A stretch of 19,722 bases of DNA from Planctomycetaceae bacterium. Lineage in GTDB: Bacteria > Planctomycetota > Planctomycetia > Pirellulales > Thermoguttaceae. Both the position numbers and the translations under genes were made by a program. The notes under the pieces are model-generated. The model saw only the letters and a list, made by a program, of their open reading frames with translations, was not told where the DNA came from and ran no database searches. The stretch spans positions 1 through 19,722 of the forward strand of contig WRCR01000018.1 of NCBI GenBank assembly GCA_009783865.1, in the 5' to 3' direction. Positions 6,599 through 13,984 of this stretch are shown one piece after another (position 1 is the stretch's first letter; each line of letters begins with the position of its first letter).

Positions 6599-7606
6599 AT
6601 GTTGGGCGAAGACGGTGTTGCGATGTTTCATGATTCCGACTTTCACACGGTCGGAATTGCTGCCGATGAACTGCGGCGGAAACTTCACGGCAATAAAACG
6701 TACTATGCAGTCAACGCTCATATCAATCCGACCAATGTTTGCGTCATCAACTGTCCGCTTTGCGCCTTTGCCGTGAAGGCGGGGAATAAAAGAGCGTATC
6801 TTCTTGAGATTGATGACATATTGCAGCGGGTTCAGCATGCTGCTGACTTCGGGGCGAAACAGATTCACATCGTCAGCGGAATTCACCCAGACAAGAATTA
6901 CGATTGGTACCGCAATATAATTTTTCAGATTCATGCGCATTTTCCGGAGATACATATCAAGGCGTGGACGGCGGTTGAAATCGCTCACTTTGCGAAGTTA
7001 TCACATCAATCCGTGAAAGCAGTGCTTGCCGACATGCAGAGTTGCGGCTTGAAAAGTTTGCCGGGCGGCGGCGCAGAAATCTTTAACGAAGAAGTCCGCA
7101 AGAAAATTGCGGCGAATAAAATCAATGCGGAGAAGTATCTCGAAGTTCATGCGGCGGCGCATCAACTTGGTATTCCGACCAATGCGTCCATGTTGTTCGG
7201 ACATCTTGAAACGCCGGAACATCAGGTTGAACACTTGCTTCAACTTCGGGACTTGCAGGATAAGACCGGCGGATTCGATTGTTTTGTTCCGCTTGTGTTT
7301 CACCCGCTCAATACACAACTCGATGTCGAAGATATTTCGCCGCAGGAGATTCTGCATACCATTGCCGTTTGCCGATTGATACTGGATAATTTCCCGCATA
7401 TCAAAGCGTATTGGGTTACGCTTGGAGAATCATTAGCGCAGATTGCCCTTTCATACGGTGCGGATGATTTTGACGGCACGGTCTTTGAGGAGCGGATACA
7501 TCACGAAGCCGGTTCATCTTCCCCGCGGGGGTTGACGGTGCAGCGTCTAACGGAATTGATTCGCGGAGCGGGCTTTGAACCGGTCGAGTATTATGCCGGG
7601 GGCTGA
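6599..7606 (+). CDS. mqnE: Aminofutalosine synthase (radical SAM), menaquinone pathway
   Basis: A 335-aa radical SAM enzyme that joins the enolpyruvyl product of MqnA to SAM-derived adenosyl, giving aminofutalosine in the futalosine route to menaquinone. The Fe4S4 motif is C48-x3-C52-x2-C55 in 'NPTNVCVINCPLCAF'. Other MqnE landmarks are 'IHIVSGIHPD', 'IHIKAWTAVEI', 'SLPGGGAEIF', 'LQDKTGGFDCFVPL' and 'HIKAYWVTLGESLAQIAL'. 'KAWTAVEI' and 'SLPGGGAEIF' argue for MqnE rather than MqnC. The ATG has a good GGAG (6588-6591) seven bases upstream and no upstream alternative before a stop. It is slightly shorter at the N-terminus than usual. No mqnA, B, C or D is in view. The organism should therefore make menaquinone and respire. 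Confidence 0.93.
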   Translation: MLGEDGVAMFHDSDFHTVGIAADELRRKLHGNKTYYAVNAHINPTNVCVINCPLCAFAVKAGNKRAYLLEIDDILQRVQHAADFGAKQIHIVSGIHPDKNYDWYRNIIFQIHAHFPEIHIKAWTAVEIAHFAKLSHQSVKAVLADMQSCGLKSLPGGGAEIFNEEVRKKIAANKINAEKYLEVHAAAHQLGIPTNASMLFGHLETPEHQVEHLLQLRDLQDKTGGFDCFVPLVFHPLNTQLDVEDISPQEILHTIAVCRLILDNFPHIKAYWVTLGESLAQIALSYGADDFDGTVFEERIHHEAGSSSPRGLTVQRLTELIRGAGFEPVEYYAGG

Positions 7607-7628
7607 ACCCATAGCCATTAACTTAAAT

Positions 7629-7639
7629 GGTGATATATC
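7629..7639. repeat. Third copy of GGTGATATATC
   Basis: GGTGATATATC matches the core of the pair at 110-155. It sits in the 41-bp gap between the convergent mqnE and paaK stops and is followed by a partial echo, ATGGTGATTATA (7641-7652), that runs into the paaK stop codon. No terminator-like hairpin with T-tract is visible in the gap. Confidence 0.55.
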
Positions 7640-7647
7640 AATGGTGA

Positions 7648-8967
7648 TTATACCAGTTTTCTTTCGTCAATAACCCTTTTTGCCTTACCTTCAAAACGCT
7701 CCAGCGTCATCGGCGGCAGAAGTTCTACTTGCATGCTTAACCCCGTTGCCTGTCTGATTGCGTATTCAATTTTTTGTTTAATCTGTGTCATGTCGGTCAT
7801 TTTATCGGAGAATATCTCCGGCACAATTTCGACTCGGACGCGGACTTCGTCCATTGTTTTCGGTCTGCTGACTAAGATTTGATAATGCGGTGCGGCACCT
7901 TCAATAGTCAGCAGTGCTTCTTCAATCTGCGAGGGAAAAACATTTACGCCGCGAATGATGAGCATATCATCGCTTCTGCCGGTAACACGGGACATACGAA
8001 GTGTTTCACGTCTGCAGCCGCATTTACCGCTGTAAATCGTTGCAATATCACGGGTTCTGTACCGCAGCATCGGCATTGCTTCCCGCATGATAGACGAAAT
8101 AACCAATTCGCCCGGTGTTCCTTCCGGCACGGGTTCCAGTGTATCGGGGTCAATACATTCGATAATAAAGTTGTCTTCCTGAAAGTGCATACCGGAACGT
8201 TCAGGACATTCGCCGCTGACACCGGGTCCGATGATTTCGCTCAAGCCGTAGTTGTTGCTGCCCAGTATTTTGAGCGAATTTTCCAATGCCTGCCGCATCG
8301 ATTCCGTCCAGGGTTCGCTGCCGAGAAATGCAAGTTTTAAGGCGAGTTCGGAACGTTCAATTTTTTCCGCCTGAATTGCTTCGGCGAGAGTCAACGCATA
8401 ACTTGGTGTGCAGACCAGTGCGTCTGCCTGCAAGTCCTTCAGCAGCATTAACTGCCGTTTGGTATTTCCTGATGCGGCAGGAATGACAGCCGCGCCGACA
8501 TGTTCGATTCCGTAGTGCAAGCCGAAACCGCCGGTGAATAAGCCGTATCCGAAAGCAACTTGAACGGTATGATGTGCCTGCAGTCCGCCGGAGACGAGGA
8601 ATCGGGCGCAGAGTTCAGCCCAGATTTCCAAATCATTTTGAGTGTAAGCGATGATAGTTGACTTGCCGGTGGTTCCTGTGGAGCCGTGATAGCGGACGAT
8701 TTTTTCACGCGGTACAGCGAGGAAGCCCAGCGGATAATTATTCCGCAAGTCCTGTTTCGTGGTGAACGGCAGTTTCCTGATGTCGTCGACGGATTTGAAG
8801 GAGTCAGGGGTGATACCGCCTTCTTTGAATACTTTCTGATAGAAAGGAACTTTCATACAGCGTTTGATACATTCTTTTAAGCGGTATAATTGCAAATCGC
8901 GAATTTCATTGCGGGAGAGCAGTTCGCAGAAATTCCAAACGTATGGTTTGTGAGGCTGCCGAGACAT
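7648..8967 (-). CDS. paaK: Phenylacetate-CoA ligase family protein
   Basis: A 439-aa cytoplasmic acyl-adenylate enzyme that activates an aryl acid, classically phenylacetate, to its CoA thioester using ATP. The P-loop-like motif is 'YHGSTGTTGKSTIIAYT' (93-109). Later come 'NNYGLSEIIGPGVSGEC', 'RTRDIATIY', the CxC-containing 'SGKCGCRRETLRMSRVTGRSDDM' stretch split here by family spacing, and 'IIRGVNVFPSQIE' leading into the C-terminal lid. Length is normal. In anaerobes such ligases often salvage aryl acids rather than feed the aerobic Paa route; no paa genes or indolepyruvate oxidoreductase are next to it. It is transcribed alone from the promoter at 9010-9037. The exact substrate cannot be told from sequence. 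Confidence 0.9.
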   Translation of the reverse strand: MSRQPHKPYVWNFCELLSRNEIRDLQLYRLKECIKRCMKVPFYQKVFKEGGITPDSFKSVDDIRKLPFTTKQDLRNNYPLGFLAVPREKIVRYHGSTGTTGKSTIIAYTQNDLEIWAELCARFLVSGGLQAHHTVQVAFGYGLFTGGFGLHYGIEHVGAAVIPAASGNTKRQLMLLKDLQADALVCTPSYALTLAEAIQAEKIERSELALKLAFLGSEPWTESMRQALENSLKILGSNNYGLSEIIGPGVSGECPERSGMHFQEDNFIIECIDPDTLEPVPEGTPGELVISSIMREAMPMLRYRTRDIATIYSGKCGCRRETLRMSRVTGRSDDMLIIRGVNVFPSQIEEALLTIEGAAPHYQILVSRPKTMDEVRVRVEIVPEIFSDKMTDMTQIKQKIEYAIRQATGLSMQVELLPPMTLERFEGKAKRVIDERKLV

Positions 8968-9009
8968 GTTAAGTCAATTCTTGTTAGTGGACGACAATTA
9001 ATTTCTTGT

Positions 9010-9037
9010 ATTCTAACAGGAATTATTGAATTTTCAA
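9010..9037 (-). promoter_or_regulatory. Sigma70-type promoter for paaK
   Basis: On the reverse strand TTGAAA (9032-9037), a 16-bp spacer and TAGAAT (9010-9015) preceded by TGT. It would give a leader of about 35 nt that carries CACTAACAA thirteen bases before the ATG and no Shine-Dalgarno sequence. Confidence 0.55.
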
Positions 9038-9067
9038 GGAAACGAATAACCTGCAAATGCAAAACAG

Positions 9068-9086
9068 CATTTAGCCGGTACTCCGG
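9068..9086 (-). repeat. Dispersed element, copy E (upstream module only)
   Basis: CATTTAGCCGGTACTCCGG (forward strand) is identical over 19 bases to 4642-4660 in copy B. The GGCACTTTTTGC module is absent or badly decayed; TTTTGCATTTGCA follows at that place. The copy ends one base before the lipoprotein stop codon and is oriented toward paaK. Confidence 0.7.
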
Positions 9087-9087
9087 T

Positions 9088-10686
9088 TCAACGTGCTTGT
9101 TCCAACGGCATACCGGTTCTAACCCGCAGCGGAATTTGCTCTTCGGCGTACTGCATACTGTCACTGTTCATATCTGTCACGTTAACCCGCAGTTGATATT
9201 GTCCCTGCGGAAGTGTTTTCGGCAGGAACACTTTGAAATGAATACAGTGGTCGCGGCGCAAAGACGGTGCTGTATCTTCGGCATGAATCTTGTCCGACCT
9301 TTCAATGATGTTTGCCGTCATATCCCGAATTTCATAAGTGATGGCAACACTGACGTTATAACCTTTCGCACTGCGTTTTATAACGGGATTTTCCAATTCG
9401 AGATACACGCCGACTTCTTCTCCGCTGACGCAGACATCTTCTTTCGGTTCAAAAGCCCCGAAACCGAGCCAACTTTTTACCAACTGATAGTTGCGGAGAC
9501 GGATTGGACAGAACTGATTCATTGCCGTTGAACATTCCTCAAAACGGAATGCTGCGCTCATAATCCGGTTTTTGCGGTCTGGAATTGCAGCGGAGTCCGA
9601 CAGTGCTGCAATGCCGAGCATCATGTTGTTCCACGCATCGCTAAACCGTCTGTCTTCGGTAGTGAAGGGACTGACGGCTTCATTGCGGTTGCCGAGTACC
9701 TGTTCCAAAAGCCGAAGTTTGATTTCGTTCTCGAAAGTCCGTCCAGACGGCGTTTGCTCGATTTCCCGCCGAAGCATATCCGTTCCAATGCGGACTTGCT
9801 GTTCCCAGCGGTTCGTCGAGTACTCCGAAGAATAACTCGGTAACGGCTGCGGAGCGTTAGTGCTTGAATCCGTTGTACGATAACTTACCGGCACGATATT
9901 GCGTTCATCTGCCGGCGGTTTTGCGGTGTCATTGATTTGCGCAAGTTGTCCGTATTTCGGTTCCGGCGCGGTCTTTTTCGGCGGAATTTCCTTCTCGGTT
10001 GTGTTTTTCGTTTTGTCTTCGTTTGACTCTTTTGCGGCGATTTCTGCTGCTGTATCCGAATCGGCATTATCCGGCAGTTCTCCCGGCAGAATCGCACTGC
10101 GGAGTTGTTTGAGATACAGCGTTTCGAGTTCGGGATTTCTTTCGTTCTTCATCGTTTGCCGAAATACGGTGAGACGTTCCGCCAATTTTCTTTCGCTGAT
10201 TTTCCATTCTTCTTGCGGAGTTGCGATAATATCGGCAAGGAGATTTTGTAATCGTCTTGAGTCGCCTCTTTGCGGTTTCAGGACGGATTCGATGTCTTCG
10301 TCTATTGTTTCGGCAACCTGCGGAGGCAAGAGCGGCGGCACCTGCGGTTGAGGAATATGCTGCACATATTGCTGCTGTGTAAATTGCGGTGCCGTTTGAT
10401 ACTGTGCTTGATTAAATGGAAACATTGCCGTTCCATTACCAGCAAAGACACTGTCGGCAAAGACATCTGCCGGTGTCTGTTCCCACTCTTGATTTGCAGG
10501 AATTTCAGTCGTTTCAGTGTCTGTTTTCTTCGTCTTGTCGGCAGTTATTTTTTCCGAACGTTTTACGGGACTGTAGTCCAAGCGTTCCGGCAGAAGCACT
10601 GATGGAAACACAGACGGAAACGAAGCGGAACACCCCGTAATCACCGAAAAGATAAGCAAATATATGATAAAAAACAATCGTTTCAT
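9088..10686 (-). CDS. Predicted lipoprotein with C-terminal beta domain
   Basis: A 532-aa exported lipoprotein. Residues 1-18 form a signal peptide and lipobox 'VITGC' puts the lipidated cysteine at 19. Residues 40-130 are low complexity, with charged K/T/E stretches and a Q/P-rich segment at 92-123. A helical part spans about 140-200, a second charged linker 205-265, another helical part 295-395, and a beta-rich domain about 405-525 with alternating strands ('VGVYLELENPVI', 'YNVSVAITYEI', 'GQYQLRVNVTDM'). This reads as an envelope protein with one folded C-terminal module on a long tether. I recognise no enzyme motif. The start is fixed by the signal peptide; the likely promoter leaves almost no leader. 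Confidence 0.75.
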   Translation of the reverse strand: MKRLFFIIYLLIFSVITGCSASFPSVFPSVLLPERLDYSPVKRSEKITADKTKKTDTETTEIPANQEWEQTPADVFADSVFAGNGTAMFPFNQAQYQTAPQFTQQQYVQHIPQPQVPPLLPPQVAETIDEDIESVLKPQRGDSRRLQNLLADIIATPQEEWKISERKLAERLTVFRQTMKNERNPELETLYLKQLRSAILPGELPDNADSDTAAEIAAKESNEDKTKNTTEKEIPPKKTAPEPKYGQLAQINDTAKPPADERNIVPVSYRTTDSSTNAPQPLPSYSSEYSTNRWEQQVRIGTDMLRREIEQTPSGRTFENEIKLRLLEQVLGNRNEAVSPFTTEDRRFSDAWNNMMLGIAALSDSAAIPDRKNRIMSAAFRFEECSTAMNQFCPIRLRNYQLVKSWLGFGAFEPKEDVCVSGEEVGVYLELENPVIKRSAKGYNVSVAITYEIRDMTANIIERSDKIHAEDTAPSLRRDHCIHFKVFLPKTLPQGQYQLRVNVTDMNSDSMQYAEEQIPLRVRTGMPLEQAR

Positions 10687-10695
10687 TGCAGCGGG

Positions 10696-10724
10696 ATATT
10701 AACGATTTTCACGTTTTGGGGCAA
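10696..10724 (-). promoter_or_regulatory. Possible near-leaderless promoter for the lipoprotein gene
   Basis: On the reverse strand TTGCCC (10719-10724), the edge of element copy C, is followed after 17 bp by TAATAT (10696-10701). The ATG begins 9 bp after the -10, so a normal start site would fall within a few bases of the initiation codon and give a leaderless or nearly leaderless mRNA. Each hexamer matches consensus at 4/6. Confidence 0.4.
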
Positions 10725-10758
10725 GAGCAAAAAGTGCCGCCTTGGAAGACGGCACTTT
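10720..10758. repeat. Dispersed element, copy C, with inverted partner forming a hairpin
   Basis: The reverse strand of 10720-10741 carries GGCGGCACTTTTTGC and then TCTTGCC, sharing 19 bases with copy A and pointing at the lipoprotein gene. A second, degenerate copy on the forward strand (GACGGCACTTT from 10748) points at the GGDEF gene. Together AAAGTGCCG (10731-10739) and CGGCACTTT (10750-10758) form a perfect 9-bp stem, extended by CTT/AAG past one mismatch. The hairpin has no T-tract and lies between divergent genes, so it is not a simple terminator. Confidence 0.7.
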
Positions 10759-10802
10759 ATCGGCTCTGTTATTTATCGCAAAAAACGGTACAATATAAAA
10801 TA

Positions 10803-12356
10803 ATGGATACTGCGTGGATTATCTTAATTTATTTGTTGTCGTTCTCGAATTTCGTTGTCGGCTTTTATATTGCCGTTCAACTGGGATTCGGTCCGCGTAA
10901 TGTTAAACGGGGACTTTATAATTTTTTTCTACCCAATGAGATTCAAAATTTTGCCCGCTCGGCACCGCTGCAAAGATATTTAGGCATCTTTCATTATTTG
11001 CCGCTTGCGCGCCTGCGTTCACTTTTTTCTTACATACCGGTAATTTACTTTAAGCAAATCGATAACTCGAATACCGGCAGCCCCGAAGGAGCCGTTTCGC
11101 AAAGCGGCGTTGCGGAAGAGGAAGAAGACGCAGTCGAAGCAATGATGGAACAGATGGCGGACGCATCTGTCGAAGATTTGCTTTACGACGAGGCGGACGA
11201 TATTCTGGAACTTATGCCGATGCAGGAAATTTTTGATGACGACCTTGCATCCGTACTGACGGAACGCGGGACAGAAACGTGGTTCCTCAACGAAAAACAT
11301 GTTGAGACCTCGCTGCTGCGCCTCAATACTGTGATGATGAAAAGCGGACGATTCTCCGCCGAGTTGGATTGGCGCATTCGTACCAGCCAAGATAATCTGA
11401 CAGCGCAGGATATATCACAATTCATTAAAGAATTGCGCGATGACTGTACTCAATACTTGCAGCAGCAGGCAGCGATAACCGACCAGATGAAAGCCCGACT
11501 CGATGACTTCGGCGAACTGAAAAATCTCGCCGAAGATATTGATTTTGCCAACATGGAACAAAGTTCGCAAATTGAGACAACGGTCAGCAATCTCAATCAA
11601 ATGAAGCCGGATGCCGCTAACACCGGCGAACTTGCATCTCGTCTTATCAAGGAACTTATGAACCTCTGTGTTGCGCGGCATCGGCTTCGGGATATACAAG
11701 ACAGAACATACATGGACATTGTCTTTTACGAAAAGCATCTCGATTCGATTCCGCAGCAACTGTACTTTGACGAAAAATTCGGTATCCGCGGACGCATCGG
11801 ACTTGAAGTTGCCATTTACGAATGGTGGAAACAAAACAGACATCAAACGCGGCAAATTACATTTGCTTTACTCGATTTCGTAAAGTTCAACGAAATAAAT
11901 GTTGAAAATGGTATCACTCCTTGCGACAGCGTTATTAAGTATTTCGGAAAAATGCTCGCCGAACAATTCGACAATTCCGATTTAACGGGAATCTATTCCG
12001 GCAACTGTTTCATGGTCGCAACGGTCAACATGGGACCTAAAAAAACAATTACCGAAGTTGAAAGAGTACGGCAGCGTTGTGAAAAAACAACTTTCACTTA
12101 CGGCGGGAAACATTTCAGCGTTCATGTTACCTGTGCAATCACCGAAGCGTTGACAAATCAAACGCAGGAAGATGTAATGAAGGTATTGGAATCGACGCTG
12201 GCAACCGCGAAAAAGAAAGGACGCAATCATACTTTCTATTTCGTTCCGAATCTGCTGGACAAACCGCCGGAACTTGTTGAAGCACCCGACCTTGGCGAAA
12301 GACCGAAAAACGTTGATTTGAACGCTGCTCCGGATGGTTCCGCTGTATCTGTGTAA
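10803..12356 (+). CDS. Membrane-anchored protein with degenerate GGDEF domain
   Basis: A 517-aa protein from the ATG at 10803; an in-frame ATG at 10686 would run through the repeat and both promoters. Residues 4-26 form one membrane helix. An acidic linker (100-150) and long helical segments (about 160-305, likely coiled coil) lead to a GGDEF-like fold at 318-482: 'KFGIRGRIGLEVAIYEWWKQ' stands where 'DxLTGLxNR' is usual, 'FALLDFVKFNEINVENG' keeps the D/F/N pattern of the substrate site, and 'ATAKKKGRN' the end motif. The signature GGDEF itself is 'SGNCF' (399-403), lacking both acidic residues, so cyclase activity is unlikely. It may bind c-di-GMP/GTP or act as a structural signalling module. 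It is divergent from the lipoprotein gene. Confidence 0.72.
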   Translation: MDTAWIILIYLLSFSNFVVGFYIAVQLGFGPRNVKRGLYNFFLPNEIQNFARSAPLQRYLGIFHYLPLARLRSLFSYIPVIYFKQIDNSNTGSPEGAVSQSGVAEEEEDAVEAMMEQMADASVEDLLYDEADDILELMPMQEIFDDDLASVLTERGTETWFLNEKHVETSLLRLNTVMMKSGRFSAELDWRIRTSQDNLTAQDISQFIKELRDDCTQYLQQQAAITDQMKARLDDFGELKNLAEDIDFANMEQSSQIETTVSNLNQMKPDAANTGELASRLIKELMNLCVARHRLRDIQDRTYMDIVFYEKHLDSIPQQLYFDEKFGIRGRIGLEVAIYEWWKQNRHQTRQITFALLDFVKFNEINVENGITPCDSVIKYFGKMLAEQFDNSDLTGIYSGNCFMVATVNMGPKKTITEVERVRQRCEKTTFTYGGKHFSVHVTCAITEALTNQTQEDVMKVLESTLATAKKKGRNHTFYFVPNLLDKPPELVEAPDLGERPKNVDLNAAPDGSAVSV

Positions 12357-12361
12357 AACAT

Positions 12362-13867
12362 TTATCTCACATTTTCTTTCGACTGGGGTACCGCTGTGAT
12401 TGCTTGTTCCAGTGTCATTGCGTCGTCTTTTCCGGCAGGTGAAAAATTCTGAATCTTACGGAAGAACCAAATCACAAAAAACGGACACAAAATGACAAAC
12501 CAAAGCATTGCACCAGCCCACTGCATAAAGACATGTGAATAGTATGATTTGTCCGTCAGCATAAACGGATTCAACGCAGAAAGCACACTGCCTGTATATG
12601 TGTTATAAAAATCATGTCCCAGAAAATCAAAAGACGGAGCAAAAATCAAAAAGGCAAGTATAAATGAACCGAAAGTGAAAGCCATTAAAAGAATGAGGAT
12701 AAGAGCCCAAATCGGCATCCGCCGATGCGGGTCGAGCATACTCGAAATAAGCAGTGCCGTTACGCAGTAATCAAAAGCGAAAACAGCGAGACACACGAAA
12801 CTGTCTAAATCAAAACCGGGAGTTGAAACAACACACGCGTGAATCAGCACCGCCAACGCTATTCCGAAAATCACCATCGACCAAAGAATACCGCAGGGCG
12901 CGCCGGTATAAAACGGGAAACATAAAAACCGCAGCAGGATGTTTTGTGGAATCGTTCGGCGGATGCGGTAGCACCATTGTGCCCGCTCGTGAACGGTCAA
13001 GATAAATATGGAAATGAGAATAGTTATACAGGTGCCGAACCAGATTGAAATCATATCCGTGAGCGGCAAAGCAAACGAGGTGTACGAGCCGACGAAGTAC
13101 ATCAGCAGTATCGACAGAAAAAAGACGACCGTCAACATTATTCTGACCGGCAGCACACGGTTTGAAGTCGGCGGCGACAAAGCAGCGGCTGCAATTAAAA
13201 GGAAAAGCAGCGTCAGACACAACGAACTGATAGTAAAAATTATCAGAAAGATAATCCATTCACCGCTAAACGTCGCTGAAGTACCGGTGACAGATAACAT
13301 TACTGGCAGTGCTACGATTCCCGCTCCGGCGTACATAGCAGGAATTATTCCGGCAGCAATAAGGATGACGTTTAGTCCCGGTGTCTTCGGCATAACCGCA
13401 ATGGATATCCCGAGGGAATTCGTTAGTTGAATTAAAAGGAACGTGATGATAAAAGACAGCAGTATGGTTTGAATATCGATCCCGCGCAAAAGATATGCAA
13501 CGGCAATAAACGGAGCAGAAAGCGACAAGAGAAGAAGCGTCATCACTGCACCGGCGAGCCATTTTCCGGCTACCTGCGACCATGGAGACAGTGCCGAGGT
13601 GAACATTAAATCGTTTTCCACGCGCTGTTTTCCGGTTTGAAAGGCAGAAAACAAGACAACGATGATGAGACAAGCACCGCTGGTTATTCCCGAAATGGTT
13701 GCGAACAGCCATCTGCCGCCGCCGGTATCAGACGAAAATACTACGTACATTACGCTTGAAAACACCATTACGCCGATAAAGACGTTGATGAGGAGAACGG
13801 TGATATTATTGCGGACGTTTTGCCGCAATTCCCGAAGCATCAAAGGATTCAGATGGTTGTCTAACAT
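12362..13867 (-). CDS. ABC-2-type permease, about 12 membrane helices
   Basis: A 501-aa integral membrane protein. The N-terminal 'NPLMLRELRQNVRNNITVLLINVFIGVMVF' pattern and 'LFSAFQTGKQRVENDLMFTSALSPWSQVAGKW' loop are typical of ABC-2 (DrrB/NatB-like) permeases, in which a cytoplasmic coupling helix with 'E.d....l..sP.s...i..GK' follows helix 2. I count about twelve hydrophobic segments, in two halves of about six. The gene stands alone, with no ATPase beside it; the ABC ATPase at 1019-1711 is of the LolD type and an unlikely partner. The stop lies 5 nt from that of the convergent GGDEF gene. Substrate unknown. Confidence 0.78.
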   Translation of the reverse strand: MLDNHLNPLMLRELRQNVRNNITVLLINVFIGVMVFSSVMYVVFSSDTGGGRWLFATISGITSGACLIIVVLFSAFQTGKQRVENDLMFTSALSPWSQVAGKWLAGAVMTLLLLSLSAPFIAVAYLLRGIDIQTILLSFIITFLLIQLTNSLGISIAVMPKTPGLNVILIAAGIIPAMYAGAGIVALPVMLSVTGTSATFSGEWIIFLIIFTISSLCLTLLFLLIAAAALSPPTSNRVLPVRIMLTVVFFLSILLMYFVGSYTSFALPLTDMISIWFGTCITILISIFILTVHERAQWCYRIRRTIPQNILLRFLCFPFYTGAPCGILWSMVIFGIALAVLIHACVVSTPGFDLDSFVCLAVFAFDYCVTALLISSMLDPHRRMPIWALILILLMAFTFGSFILAFLIFAPSFDFLGHDFYNTYTGSVLSALNPFMLTDKSYYSHVFMQWAGAMLWFVILCPFFVIWFFRKIQNFSPAGKDDAMTLEQAITAVPQSKENVR

Positions 13868-13896
13868 GTTTTAAGTGAAAAAAGTTAGTGTACAAA

Positions 13897-13915
13897 TTTA
13901 CCTCGTAGGGGTAAA
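13897..13915. repeat. Small hairpin related to the one at 127-142
   Basis: TTTACCTC (13897-13904) pairs with GGGGTAAA (13908-13915) with one G-T wobble, around loop GTA. TTACCTCGTAGGGGT resembles TTACCCCGATAGGGGT at 127-142. It lies in the gap between the divergent permease and trmB genes, just beyond the shared -10 region. Confidence 0.5.
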
Positions 13916-13934
13916 TGTTTTTATCCGCAACATC

Positions 13935-13944
13935 TATTATAATA
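13935..13944. promoter_or_regulatory. Palindromic -10 shared by divergent trmB and permease genes
   Basis: TATTATAATA is a perfect 10-bp palindrome and contains TATAAT on both strands (13938-13943 forward, 13936-13941 reverse). It lies about 41 bp before the trmB ATG and 67 bp before the permease ATG. The -35 regions are weak on both sides (TGTTTT forward at 13916-13921; TAATTT reverse at 13959-13964). A bidirectional promoter is plausible. Confidence 0.45.
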
Positions 13945-13984
13945 TACACGGTTTTACGAAATTATCAAACGTTTCAAAACAAAA

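Noticed and set aside
6599..8967. mqnE and paaK as one metabolic operon
   Set aside because: They are convergent, separately transcribed, and belong to unrelated pathways.
10686..10802. N-terminal extension of the GGDEF protein to an ATG at 10686
   Set aside because: It would translate through the hairpin and the divergent promoter region, and the natural signal-anchor start is at 10803.
1019..13867. ABC ATPase (1019-1711) and ABC-2 permease (12362-13867) as one transporter
   Set aside because: They are 10 kb apart on opposite strands, and the ATPase is LolD/MacB-like, which normally pairs with FtsX-type permeases.
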